From: Strongyloides papillosus
Taxonomy: Eukaryota > Nematoda > Chromadorea > Rhabditida > Strongyloididae
Length of the DNA: 64,000 bases
Direction: 5' to 3'
Assembly: GCA_005656395.1 (NCBI GenBank)
Contig: SRSI01000044.1
Coordinates: 2,046,001-2,110,000 of the forward strand
Both the position numbers and the translations under genes were made by a program. How positions within the stretch are numbered: the first letter of the stretch is position 1; each line of letters starts with the position of its first letter. The notes beneath the pieces are model-generated. The model was not told the origin of the DNA. It searched no databases and saw nothing but the letters and a program-made list of their open reading frames with translations. Below are positions 13,601 through 28,900 of the stretch, piece by piece.

Positions 13601-16600
13601 TTTAATATAATTCCACTGATTGTTAAAAAGTCATCAAGATGAAAAGGCAATTTAAAAATAAAGTTAAACAATTCATTAGTTCTTCAACTTAGTTTGGTTG
13701 TTAAAATTTAAAATTTAACTTATTCTGCCCTTTTTTGTTTACTTATCCTTATTACACAGATAAGTTATTTCTTTTTTAATAAACTTTCTAAGTTGATAAA
13801 TTTATTAGGTTATTTGAATGGATGTTATCATTTAATTTCATAGATATTTATTAGGAGGAGGAGAAAATTTAATAATAAGACCCATTACTGTCAATTATGG
13901 ATATTTGTAAGGAAAAAAAATATTTAACTCTTCCATATTTTTCTAAAACATCCAAATGATTATCATTCTCTTCCTATCTCTAAAAATGGTTTAATTGAAA
14001 ATACCATATATCCATTTAATTTCAATCCCCCTATCAGCAATCCTTCTAAAACTTCATTAATTAGTTAAGTTCCGGAAGCTGTATTGATGTGGTGTTTGTG
14101 TTTAAAAAATAAATAACGAATAATTTAAATTAAACAATCGTATGGATATCTATATGTATATAGAATATATATCTAACTCAATATGTCTTTTTATAGTAAA
14201 CGGCAAACATCAATCACATAAATAGAAGTTTCCTTTTACTAGTTTAATTTTTTCTAATTAAACATTCAAACCATCAATGAGTGGAAGAAAAAGTTTTTCA
14301 ATGAAATAAAGTTTATTGCTACCAAGGCACTTGTTGAAAGGGATAATTGAGAAAAGAATTGTTAATTAGATAATGATTATTAAGATTTTAATTGCCTAAA
14401 TTTTGTGTTTGTTTAGAGTGAATAGAAAGAAAGCATTAGCTAATTATTTTTATTGTAATTCAATTAACCAATTAATAGACTGGAGATACTACTCTATCAT
14501 CTCCCAAATACTCCCTTCTCTTTTTCTATATCAATTAAATTTTAACAAAATTTAAAACTTTTTAGCATATTTTGTTATAACATTACATATTTGGAACTAC
14601 TATCATTCTTATCTATATCTTTATTATCTTTTATACATATTACTATTAACTATAAGACAACAGTAATCATTAAATAAAAGTTAGTTAAAAGGCAAACTAA
14701 CCTATTTACTTTTTGTTTGGATTGTTAAATATATGGAGTAATATAGTAAGCTTATATAGATAAATTTCCTTAATGAGATGACTGCTTGAAGGAGTTTTTA
14801 TGATTATCACATCAAAGGGAGTGAGAGAGAGATAGTTAAAAATTTTTAAAAAACTTTTATAACATAATCATGATTAGGAGAAAAACATTTTTTACAATCA
14901 AAACAATAAATTATCATTTCATTTAAATATAGGAAACCTAATTATTCAATTTTTTTACCTTATTAAAATGTCTATTTATTTAATATACAAAATATTCATA
15001 TAATTTCATTACTGTAACCTATGGTTAATTTTTAACATCCCCATAAATCTTTTTTTTTCCTTTCTACAAATCTCCTTTTATTCTTTTTCATTTCCCGTCT
15101 TCTCATTAATCACTTCTTCACTTCCTAATTTTCATATTTCTATATTAAAGTAATTTTATTAGCTTAGTGCTTTTCATTAGTCTCGTGTCTTCTTGATTAA
15201 GGTTGTCAAAAACTTTTATAAATATTTAGAATATAAAAATTAAATTAAGTTTGATGATTTTATTAAAGAGTTTATAAAGAAGTTATTTTTAAAAGATGTT
15301 GTAATTTATAACTTTTGTAGAAATAAGTGATAAAATGACAATTATCTAAAGAGGGTGGATTAAATAAATAATAAGTTATTTACAAAATCTTCTTTCTTAT
15401 GTATTATTTTGTTTAATTTCAAGATATCTCCTTATCCATAGGGAAAATTTTTATATGATCTTGTTTCGTTCCATAAAAAAAATAAATAATATATATCTCA
15501 TATACATATATTACTAATGTATTTATAAAAATAGATTTTTATTATTTTATTACCTATATTGACATGAGATTTAAAAGTGATATACTTTATATGATATGCA
15601 TCACCACTCAACCATGATTAGTAATACTTAATTCCAAACCATGATTAATGAAATTTTTTACTAATAATATTAATCAAATTTCATAAAAGTGTAAAATGGC
15701 ATACTAAACACATTTTATTATTTTTTCATTATTTGTTAATTTCTTTAATGTAATGCCTAAGTTACTTTTGAGTAATTTGATAAATTTTATATGAGACATA
15801 TCATTATATAATAATAAACTTATATTTTTGTTAATAATATAAATAGAAAAAAAAGAAAAGATAAATGTTTTGATCACATTCATATATTTATAAAGCTAAT
15901 AAAATTTATTTTCTTAAATTTTCTTTTCATCATTAACTATTATTATTTCATCCATCTCCAAATTTTTTATCCAATTTCCTTCAATCAACTAATCTTCATT
16001 TCTAATAATCCTTACGGTAATAATCTTTTCCATTATTATCATTATAGAAACAGACAAATTTATCACTTTAAGATGATGTTAGCAATAACTTAACTAAATT
16101 TTATACTCAAACTTCCGACAGGACCCGTCCCAATATGATTATTTAATCATAAATATTATTAAGCATTAAAACGCTTAAAACACAATTTATTACGCCTTTC
16201 AATACTCATTTCCGATTCTTTTTACTATATACTTTTCTTTAAATATTATTATGGTAATAAGTAAAGCTTCATTGAGTGTAATTATTTTATAGATTATTTA
16301 CTAACACTGTTATAAGAATATTTTTACATATTTCTCTACCCCTTTACTGTAGGAGAAAGAATAATATTTTTTATTTAAGAAGCTTCGTGTTAACTTATTA
16401 ACATAGTTATTACAGGCACCAATAATAATTAGATGAGAATGGTAGTTAAAATAATGTATACACATGTGGTAAATAACTATACACCAAAGGGCGCCATTCT
16501 TTGATCTTAATGGTATTTTCAGATTTCCTCTTATTTTTAAAGTTATTGAAAAAGCATTTTTATTAACTTTTCAAACCCTCTATTTCAATTAATTTCCATA

Positions 16601-16986
16601 ATTCTAATCAAGTCTCTAATTTCTCCCTTCTAATTTAATTCTTCCATTTAATATCTTATCTTCCCATCCATCCAAAACTTTTGTAGTTAAGAGGATAACA
16701 AGTTAGACTTCTAAATCAGCTAACTAAGTTTAGCTAAATTAGCTTTATCATTACTAATTGCCATGCCAATGTATTAGCATTGAAACTGTAGAATGATTAT
16801 GTGATATAACTAACTTGTTTAATTGGAAATTAGAATGATTTTCAAATTTTAACATTTACAAATTTTATTTTATTCCCTCACAACTTCTATTTACATTTTT
16901 GCTTATTTTTTTTTCTTATCATAAAAATAATTTCTATCTATCCCATATATATAAATATACTTTTACTATATTTTATTTTTTTATAG
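10642..16986. other. 6.3-kb gene desert upstream of zfh-2
   Basis: No convincing coding exon, tRNA or transposon is seen. The DNA is about four-fifths A+T with a few locally GC-richer islands (for example 11630-11770 and 16120-16150), which are candidate cis-regulatory elements for the homeobox gene that follows. Noncoding 5' exons or short upstream coding exons of zfh-2 could lie here but cannot be recognised by eye. Confidence 0.5.
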
Positions 16987-19900
16987 AGTTATATGAATTA
17001 TTTAAATCACAAATAGGAATGAATTTATCTAAATCATCAGATCAATCAAATGCAGGGAATCATTATAATTTTCATAATAATCCTAATGATATAATGCAAC
17101 AATTGTTAGCAGAACCATATTCAATGTTGTTGAACAGTGATTTTTCACAGATGTTTTCAAATGCTTCTAATAATTCTATTATTATGTCTACACCTAGTAG
17201 TAGAAATTCCTCAAAAACGTTGAAATGTCCAAAATGTAATTGGCATTATAAGTATCAAGAAACATTGGAAATTCATATGAAAGAGAAACACTCTGATATT
17301 GATGTGGATTGTCTTTATTGTACTTTAAATTCACCACATCCTAAATTAGCTAGAGGAGAAAGTTATAGTTGTGGTTACAAACCATATCGTTGTGAAATAT
17401 GTAAATACTCAACAACAACAAAAGGAAACTTGTCAATACACATGCAATCAGACAAACATCTTCACGCAGTCCAAGAAATTCCTATTAATAATTTAAACAT
17501 GAATACTAACAATTCTGGTAATCATAATTCATTAAATTCTCTTCTATGTTCAACAACACCATCACTTGATAATGATCCATTATCAGTAACAGAAAATAAT
17601 TTTCAATGCCTAATTTGTGGAAATTTTTCATCTACTTCTGTAACAAAAATGCTTCGTCATATAGAGGAGGATCGTTCCGGTACAACTGTAGGTGATATTA
17701 ATGTAATTGGTGGACTATACCAATGTAATTTATGCCCTTACTCAACTAATCTTAAGGCTAATTTTCAATTACATACAAGAACTGATAAACATCTTCAAAG
17801 AGTGCAAATAGTAAGTTTTTTTTCTTTTTTCATCTAAAAAAAATAATTTCATCAAATCTAATGAGTATTAAATTTATATTTGACTAAACATTAAGTGATA
17901 TTATCATTGAATTGAAAAAAGAGATCTTTTTGTTAAGTGTTATTTAAAGTTAATTGAGATATTTATGATATATAATAGTTTTGTTAAAATTATCCAGAAG
18001 TTTTGACATATACAGTCATATAAAATATAGTAAAGACAACTAGATAATTTTTTAAAAATAAAAATAACAATTATACCATTCAACGTATTAGTGTTTTATA
18101 TATATCTATTAAAGGTTAATTCAATATATATCAATTAGAAAAGATAAGATATCTTGAGATAGAGAAGAATACTAACTAACATTTTAATGTAAAAGACACG
18201 CAATTTTGAAAAGTCATCGTTATATATATATAAATATATTGCGGTGAATATAAATATATAAATTTTATATATGTATATTATAGAAACGAAGAGTTTCAGA
18301 TCAAATAGAAAAAAATTTTTATTTTCTTTCACTTTCTTTCATTAAAGTTTCTTCTTGTTTAATAATAAGCACTTATTATTTGTAGCTGTCCCCTTAAAAT
18401 GTTATCTTAATATTAAGGTGTTGAACACATGTGTGACCTTATTTGCACACTCAGTTCCGGTTTTTTCTCTTTTATTAACACTTTTCTTATTAGAGTGAGA
18501 TATTTAAATTAATCAGGTGCGTGGTACGGTAAATATTGCAAATTAATAAGAATAAAAATGATATGAATATATTTCTTTTCTATATATGCGTTATATATAA
18601 AATGTATGTGTATTATTTCGGAGTGCCTTGCTTTTTGAAAGAAAAGAAAGAACTCCTAGGGTAAAAATGAAAATACTCTTTAATATTTCTTTAATAAATA
18701 ATAATGTAAGCATTAACTAAAAATGATGATGAAAGTAAATCAGATTAATATTATTAATAAATGAACTAAACTCAGTATGAGTTTGGGTTAAATTTTAGAT
18801 TAAACGTTGTCATAAACAATAATAATCAAATGAAAACTATTATTATTATATTTTTATTATTTAATAAATGACAAAATATTTTAGGTAAATCATATGCGTG
18901 AAAGTAACCAACAATTTGTGTTGGGGCCATCAACATTATCTTCTTTAAACACCATCAAAAGCACCGTCCAAGTTAGGTGTCGTTGTTGTCAAGAATTATT
19001 TTCATCGTAAGTTTAACAACAAATATTTGTCTAATCACTTTATGGAACATTAATTAAAATCATAAACATCGCATAGAGGTAATTAAACTTTTCTGATGTG
19101 TGATTTTATTAAGGATATAGAGTTTCTAAACATGTTATTTGAATAAATATATAGTTGTTATAAATTGATTAATAATTTTAACTCTAATTATATTCTTAAG
19201 AAAACATTTATGTTTATACAAAATATATATATAGTAGAGGAAAAAAGTATGATTAATTTATATTATTATTTAGTAATAAAATAATATTTTATACCACAAA
19301 TTATTTATAAGATAACTATTAATAGCCTATCTCCGATTATACTCTCAATTACTCAATCTCTAAAATGTTTTCTTTTCATGACATCCATTAAATTATAATC
19401 ATTCTTATATCATCTTGAAACCCTCTTAAACATCCATTGAAATATTTATTAAATTAACTTTTTAACACTCTCTCTTACATCAACATTTATATTAATAAGC
19501 TTATTCTTTATTTATTTATAAACATAATACATTAATGACAGATTCCTAAAAATGTTGATCTAAAATATTTTAGTAATAATGTTTTGTTAAAAATATCATT
19601 ACATAATTGTGGTTAAATAATGTAATGAAGTATATGGGACTTTAGTGTATAATGTTTTCATGATTTATTATTTATATTAATGAAAAGATTTTTATTTTAT
19701 GAGGTGGTAAGGGAGAGAAAAGGATGAAATATTATTGTATGAGAATAGCATTTCTCTTTACATATTTATTATCATTATTATTATTAATATTATTATTAAA
19801 ATTATTTTATTGTTCTTTTAAGAAAAGTCCTCTTATTTTTATTAACAAATTATATATAAATTAAGCTTTTGATTAATGATATGCTAATTTAATGGTTTTT

Positions 19901-22900
19901 ATTTTTTGATAAGAAAACTTTAATAACATGTTTTATTTTTAACATTTTATTCCAACTCATTCTAAAAATATTTCTCATATTATTTCATTATAACAATTTT
20001 TTTCATTTTTTTTAGTTCTTCTGCATTCAAAGAACATACAGAGGGGCAAAATCATCAAAGTCGTTTAAATATGTTAGTTAATTCAGGCTCCTCAAATACA
20101 TCAACAACATCATCAAGAACGAATTTAGTTGATCAACGTTCCTCATCATCATCGTCAAACTCCAGTGACAGTCAGATGAATGGACGGAAATGTAATGAAA
20201 TTTTGAAGAAATGCAAGTTTTGTGATTTCACATCTAATAATGAGCATGAACAAATAGGTACGTTTAATAATTGTAACGTCATTTGTTGACATATATTATA
20301 ATATATATATTGTTCAAAAATACTATATAATATTACAAAATCATCCAAATGACAATTCTATTGAATGTTTTTTACACCTATTAATTTTAAAAACTTCATA
20401 ATAGTATAAAAACATGAAATCTATTAATTTCATCACCTTAGCCTCATCATATACTTCTATCTATTACTATTATACAAAACAATTTGAAGATTATTCATTT
20501 TGGGTGATTGGTTATGAAAAGAAATAATAACAATCCAATTCATTTCATTTTTATACTTTTTTTTCTAAATATATACTATACATTTATATAGATAGATGTA
20601 CATATATGTATATTATATAAACTTCAATTTTTAGTTACCTTTTTATTTATCTCTACTTAAAGTTTTTAATAGATAGATATTTTATTTTAATTTTTTTTAA
20701 ATTTTAATCCCCTGCAATTTTGTAATATCTTCTCTGGTAGACAACAACTATACTTAAAATATATATAACTACTTTATGTCTTAGAAAATATTTCAATATT
20801 TTGTTATCATTACACCCATTTAGTTAAGGTTGCCTCTCCTTATTATTATTTGAAGTATTAAAAAATAAGGAGGGGTGAAATGGAGAATATTTGTGGATGT
20901 ATATATATACATGCTTCAAAATTACTATAAGACTTGAGTTAAATAATGGAGAGTTTTAGGAGTAAAAAAGATAAAAGTTGACGGTTTAGGAGAAACATTA
21001 AAAAGCATTAAATATAGAGAAAATATTTTAAATTATTCTTATTGTTATCAGGTTCTTTCATGAGCAATTGTCCCGACACATATTTAGAGGAAGTGAAAAG
21101 AAAATTAAGCATTGTTATCTCTTAAGTTCACACCTTAGGAAAGAAAATTAATTATTACAGTAATGGGTAAATTAAATGGGTTAGCCAATAATAATTGAGG
21201 CATATTTGAGTCGCTCTTTACTTTAACTAAGTATATAATTCTAATTGCTTTTTGAGTCAGCGTCAAGAACATATATATTATATATAATATATTATTTATA
21301 TTTATATATATCTTTCAATATCATATTGTCTATGATTGTTGAGGAAAAGGTGTTAAGAAAAGAGGTTGGGGGAATAGGCCAGATATATATATTTATATAT
21401 TATTAAACAAGTCTTGATATAAGTGACAAATTATATATGATTAATTCCCTACAACCTCAAAAATTATTTCTTTGTATGGGTATTGTAAAAGGTGGTAGAA
21501 GACAAGAGTCTGGTACCTCTTATTATAAAATATTCAATCATTTCATTATTAATTTTGCACTCTCAATGTAAACAAACTTCATGATCAATTACTTTTGAGT
21601 CATTTATTTGTTTAACTTTAATATATTTATCTTTATTTCTTTAAAAATAATTTTAAATTACAGAGCATATTTCTAATCATTCTCATATTTTTGATCTTAA
21701 TACTAGTACTGGCACAAGAAATATGAAGATAACAACGGCAGAGGCGCCACCTTGTCAATCAAGTAAACTAGAAATTACTGATGATTGTAATGAAGGAAAC
21801 GGTAAGTTTTGATTTTCTCTAAAGATATTAAACACAGTATGGGATAAAAAAATTTGTTTTATAAACAAGATTTGTATACCATTGATATATTTATACATAT
21901 TATATTGTATATGTATATATAAGAAAAAAAGAAAAGATAATAGTGATTTATATGAAAAATATTGAAGTTTTAGAAAAAAGATTATTTTGCCATAATCTCA
22001 CACAATACTTTTATTCCCTTATTCCACTTCATTACAATCCCAAACCAACCCTTTACAATTTAGTAGTTATCATATTTAGTTAAGTTATAAATTTAAAATA
22101 TTAACCAATTTAAAGTTTTGATATAGTATATAGTTAGAAAATAACTATTTTCACAATTGACAATACATATATATATTTATATATCTTAAACCATAAAGTT
22201 TAAATTCATTGTTCTTATCAAATATAACTTTTCTTTCAAAACATTTAAGTAATCAACTTTCTTTGTATCCATCTTCTCATTAGCCTTATCCATTGCTGAT
22301 ATTTATCCTTTAACTTACACATCTATCCTCTGGAGGACTATTTAACCCAGTTCACTTTGGGTCCAATAAAGTTATCACACATTTTGTCTTAAATATGCTT
22401 AAACAAATTTAGAAGATACCAAGTTGTGATGGAGATATATATGTCTATATATGTATATATACATATAAATTTATAAGAAAAAGTTTTAACTCATTTGAAG
22501 GAACATTAAAATATCAAAAGATACCATGTTGTGGTTTATTTATTTGAACAGGATGAAGTTAAAAATTAAAATAGTCATTTCCTTTTTACCAAAACTATAT
22601 TTAGAGTATAAAACTAATCATTCAATGACTCTTCTAAAGTCTATTCAAAAAGTCAAGACTTAAGCTTATTACGTAAACCATCTAAATTTCTATCCCAACA
22701 ACTTTTATCCTTCATTTTTATTATTTAAATACATTTGTCTTAAAAAGTATTCTAAATATTATTAATTACAAGGGGCAGAAGTTGTCCTTCAAAATTAATA
22801 CCTCACTAGGAGGAGGCTCATTATGCTAATCAGCTTTTTGATTTACATCCACATAATATAAATTATATTTTAATATTATAAAAGAGTGATCCAATTTATT

Positions 22901-25900
22901 ATAGTATAAAGAAAATAACTTACTACATCCATAATATTCATCTTTCTCTTATTTATTTACATAAATTAACAATAAATAACTTTTTTATTATTATTTTACA
23001 GCTGTCTTTTCAGGTGAAGATTCATTCTCAAATGACTTGTCCATGAAGTTATTGCCAAAAGATTCCCGATTACTTTGTCCAGAGTGTATCTTCTCTACAG
23101 GTATGTTATACCAAATCAAAAAGAAAACAAATCTACAAATAATTTATATATATAATAAAATAAAATAGAAAAAAAGTCTTAGTAATGATTAAAAACTTAA
23201 TTGCAAATTTTATGATTCAATAATATAATTGTGTGTCACCTTGCGAAGGCATATGTCGGCATTGTATATACATATTATTATCCATAATAGCAAAAGAATA
23301 GAGATCTTCTTTTCTTTTATATAAAATATTATGATCAATTAAATATCTTTATTACCATTCCATTTGTCTTTCATTATCAATCCATTTCGAATCCCTCATT
23401 AGATATTTCCTTTCACAAACAAAACTAGCGGTGACCCTTTTTATCTCCCCATATCATATACTTTCCTACACTTTTTTTTGGACCCCATATTTTATTACCT
23501 CTCCTAACATGTAATCTTTCATCATCATTATTTGCTTTCAGTAATTACCATTACATTATAATAACAATACTTTGATTCAATTGACTTTTTAATTGAAAAT
23601 AATGCCCTTTCCATTTTTATTTTTATATATTATATCTATCTCTATTTCAATTATTTAAAGAGAGGGATATAAATTGATGGATGACAATATAAATAGGATT
23701 AATTTTAAACTTTATTAATAATTTAAATTTTAATCATCTCCCTATTATTATTTTTATTTATCTATATACATATATACACATATATTTTTTCATTCATTTT
23801 ATAATTTCTACCATCAACTTATAATTTTATTTTATTTAATTATTTCTCATTATTTGATTAGAAGGAAGAAAAAAAAGACAAGAAAGTATTTTATAAGAAA
23901 ACAAACAAATTTCTTTTGGTGTTCCCCATTATATTTTTACTTCAAATTGTCCCGTTTTTAGAAATTTTTTATTTATATATGCATATATATATGTACGTAT
24001 ATATATCTATCTATCAATCTATCTATCTACTTTTCATTTCACAATACGTTACCATTCTTGAAGCAGAAAAGAAAATGAGAATTCGTAGTTGGTTAAAAAA
24101 AAGTGCATGATAGAGATTTATATATTTTAGTGAGATTGTTAAAAAAAAACTAAGCACATTAAGATTTGGAAAAATATTAGATGAAGGGACCACTATGGAG
24201 ACAAACTGCTGCATTTATATATACATATATATTCATACATATATAAAATTTAAAGCTCATTTTAAAGTTGTTGGTAGTTGGCGGTGATGTTAGATGATAG
24301 AGGGGTATATACATACACCTAACACTTTGCCTTTGTTAAATGATTCGGCTAATTGTGTAATTAGTTAAGCAATGAAATGAAGTATACGGTAGAAGACAGA
24401 TATAGACATATTATATATTAGGAAATTATGTTTCTTGGTGTGTAACTATCTTTGTTGATAGTGACAGATTTTTAAATGTTATCAAAAGATTGTCCTTAAT
24501 TTTATATTAGTAGTAGTAAAAGACAACTGGATTTAACTATCATTATTTTATTATCATATCTAATCCATCTCACTAATTTGTAACAAACATCTTTCAAAAT
24601 AATAGAATAAAAAAGACAAATTGTATTAATAAATAAATAAATTTATTTTAGAATCTCCAGCATCCTACCAAGCCCACATCTCATCTAATCAGCATTTGGA
24701 GGAAGACAAACAATTATTAGAATATTTTTTGAAGGGTGAAAAGTTAGATAGGGTGGAAGTAGTTGTACGAAGTCAATATAAGCATTGTTGTTCTAACTGT
24801 CAATTAGCTTTTAAACAAGAATCAGATTTAAATATACATAAAATTGAACATTTATTTAATGTTCAATATCCATGTAATAAGTGTTCAGAGGTCTTTGACA
24901 GTAAAGTTATTTTGGAAGATCACATTTCAAATAATCATTTTTATTGTGAACTTTGTGACATCAATTTTGAAGAAAAACATCAATTGATAACTCACCATCA
25001 ATCCCTATCTCATTTAGAGAGGGCCAAAAAGATGTTAGAAGAAAAAAGTTCCAATTTTTCTTTGTCTGACGAGGTAAGAATAATACAAAAAAAAATTAAA
25101 AGCCATATTTATACATTCTTTTGACTATTTATTTATTTTTTTTATTTATAATTATTTTAGGTTAAACAAGCTTTATCTAAGACTCCACCTTCTTGTGAGG
25201 AAGATTCTTTATCCAATACAGGAAACTATAGATGTAATATTTGTAGTATATCTTATGGTGGTCCATCAGCATTAGATGCTCATTTAAATTCATTATCCCA
25301 TCAATTACAATTAAATAGACTTCCGGAAATGGTTTCAAATGGTGAAATTTGTCCTGATGTTCCATTGTACACAACACCAGAATCAAATAATGATAGTAAT
25401 TGCAAATCTATTGGGCAAACACTTTTAAATGAAAAGGTAAGGATTGTTTTAATTAAAAATTTTTTAACAATTATTATGTTTTGAGAAATTATGATTATCA
25501 TTATGATTTATTTATTAATATTTAAATTGAATAGATAAGTACCTATCAATAGCAGTTTGTTTTGTATTTATATAAAAAGAATCGACCTTGTAGAAGAATC
25601 TAACTCTTTTTATACCTCCTTTTCATGACTCTTCTTAAATCAACTTTTCTCTTTAATCCTATTAAGCTTTAAATTTAATTCATCACACTATGACTAAAAC
25701 TTATAATACTTTAATATTTATTAGCGCCTCCCATTATTATTATTTAGGCAACTTTAACCATCTATATAAGTCATAACTTTAGGATAGTTAGTGATGTTTA
25801 GAATTATCAAAATATATATATTTATATATTATATGTATATGTATGTATATACATACGCATATTATTTGACTGATTTTGCCTTCACTCTTTTCAAAACAGG

Positions 25901-28900
25901 GTAAATTATCATAACAATAGTTATTGGTAATAAAGTAAAGTCTTTTTTATTATTAATATCTAATAATGTGATAGGATTGTTATACTCTCTCCTACAAAAT
26001 ATACATATATTTATACATATATGTACATCATATAATAAATATACTATATAGTATCATCTCTAATCTTCCTATAAATGTTAAGCGAACCATCTCAAACTCA
26101 TTCTTCTAAAAAGGCACCCGCCTTTTATCACTAAATTAATAATCAAATAATTTACATTAACTTTTTATGCAATAATAATAATGTTGTGTATAGATAAAAG
26201 GCACTCCCATTACAAGACATAATTTATGAGTATAACTTAGTCCTATTAAATATATTAAATATATCATAATATTAATATTAATAATAGTAATAATTTCCAC
26301 CTCAAAATTTATTCATTCAAAAAATTTTTTTCTTTCTCCCCCTCCCTGACCTTTTTATTTTTATTTCAAAAGCTTGTTTCTTCACCTTATCATAATATCC
26401 ATTAAAAATCATTGCTTCTCCTTTTCTTTTTCTTCTATCAATTAAACTTTAAAATCATCTTATAATTACATTACTTATTAATGTTTTCAGTCATCCCTTG
26501 AACAATTATTATTTATATTAAAAGCAATCACAAGAATATATTAGATTTATATTATTATTATTATTATGATTATTAATAAATATATATATTAATAAATGTA
26601 TGTATATATATATTTAGTCACCAAAAAAGATCCCAACCTTTTAATCATGCTAAATACTTTAATAAAAATCTCTCTTTAATAATGTCAACAAAAGCCTATA
26701 TCATTTAAATATTAAACAACTAAAATATTTATAGAAAATATTATCATTATTTTAATATTAAGCAATCATCATCATCCTTTCCTCCTAACTTTTCCTTTCC
26801 ATCTAACACTATTAAAATAAAATTCTAATAGCACAATTTAACAAAATAGTATTAATGATTATCATCAACGTTTAATACAAAATTTTGGTTTATTGAAGTG
26901 ATATTAAATATACAAAAGGTACCAGTATTTTATTATTGTCGCGATCACCTTTGCCTCAATTCAACTCATTACTTTAAAATATGAGCATTTTATACATTAC
27001 TTTTTGTAATTTTTGTAATATTAAAATTAAACATCTCAATCATGTCTTCTTATTACTATACTTTTCTTTAGTTAAATGCCTATATCAAATTACCTTAATC
27101 AAATTATTCCATGCTTCATAACTTTCTATTCACAGTTTAATTTTACTAATTCTATTTTTCTACTTGTTACCAGTAATAATCACTTATAAAAGTTAAAACA
27201 TTATTATATTTTTTTACTAATATTATTTTTTTACCTTACTAGGAAAATTATCTTTGCCTCTTCTTCTTATACATATATAAATAAATGTTATTTTTATTCT
27301 CCTCTCAATAATCTTCATAATTTGCTTTTCACTCATTGTATGTATAAAATTTCAATCAACAAGTGGAATTGGTTGTAATTTATAATTAGTTGTATTATTA
27401 TATAATATAATAATAACAATAATAATATAATGCAATTAATAATTATGTATAAAATTATTTATGATTATTTATTAATCAAAAAATTTTTGTAAAAGCATTC
27501 AGGTACATTATTTATGTATAAAATAAATTTTGTATCATCAATCCTACTATTATCTAAATCAAAACTTTGCCATTTAATTTTCTATTATAATAAAATTGTT
27601 CTTTTTATTAATTTTATTGAGAGTTGATTATGTAAATTAATTCTCATTGTATAGAGAAAAGAATTGTATTGTTAATATTTATTAATAGGGGATGCCATTA
27701 TATCTTTATTAAATATTCATGAATGAAATCTTTTAATAAATTGGATTTTTTTCTTCTTGTCTATTATTATTATTATTTTTAATTCTCTTATTGTTTAAGG
27801 GTACCCATTACAGCTAACTGTCTGTAAAGTATTAATTTCTAACTCTATATATCTTTACTTTTAAGACCCACCTTTCTCAATTAACAATGTCAATAGTAAA
27901 ATAGAAATATAATATTTTTTTAATAAATAGGAAGTGTCCATTAAATTAGGAAATAATATAATTACCATATATTCTCTATTATTTTTTTCAATAAATTTTT
28001 AGTTATATTTATATTTGAATATATATGTATGTATATATCGTTTTAGAAATCGTGCCTAATTTTGAAATTGCTCACTCATCCTCAACCTTTTTTTAATGTC
28101 AAATTATCTAATGTGTTCAATTAATGTATCTTGTTATTCCAACGGCAATGATTAAGTTCTCCCCCCCCCTTTCATACTTTTTTCTTTTCATCATTTAATT
28201 TCTTTAATTACACAACCACATATATAATATATTAAAATAATCATCAATAGACACCGCTTTAAACATCATAATTATTTAAAGAATTAGTCTTTATATTATC
28301 AAAAAGACTTTATAAAATGTATATTGTGGAAGTTTACCCTAACATTGGAAAAACTTTTTTGATTTTTGATAATATAAACTTTGTATTAAATGCTAAAATT
28401 TATACATATATATACAGAAAAGAGTCTGTGGCGTTGTGGGGTAGTTGACGACACCACAAAACGACGACACTCATTATCACTTGCCTTTTATTATATTTAT
28501 ATGTTTAAAATTTATTCATTTTATCATTAGTTTGTCATTAGCACTCGTTACATTATTATGATTGTCTATTTATATGGAGGTCTATAGTTTTGTTTTTGGG
28601 AAATGAAAGTAAATTTATAACTTGAATGGAAAGATTAAGAGAGTTTGTAATGATGATGATAATAGTAGTGATAGTTTGGATTGAGTAGAGTTATTTCAAA
28701 AGTATACATGTATATATTCACATACTACAAAGAAGGATCATGTTGATTAGTCTTCACATTTTTGTTTTTAATTAACACATATACTCTTTTATACTATGAT
28801 TAATGAAGTTGGCAAATAGTCTTTTCTCACCTCATGGTTTTTATATAAAAGATATAAAAAAAGAGGTATTTTATTATTGTTAAAAGATACATTTCTATGA

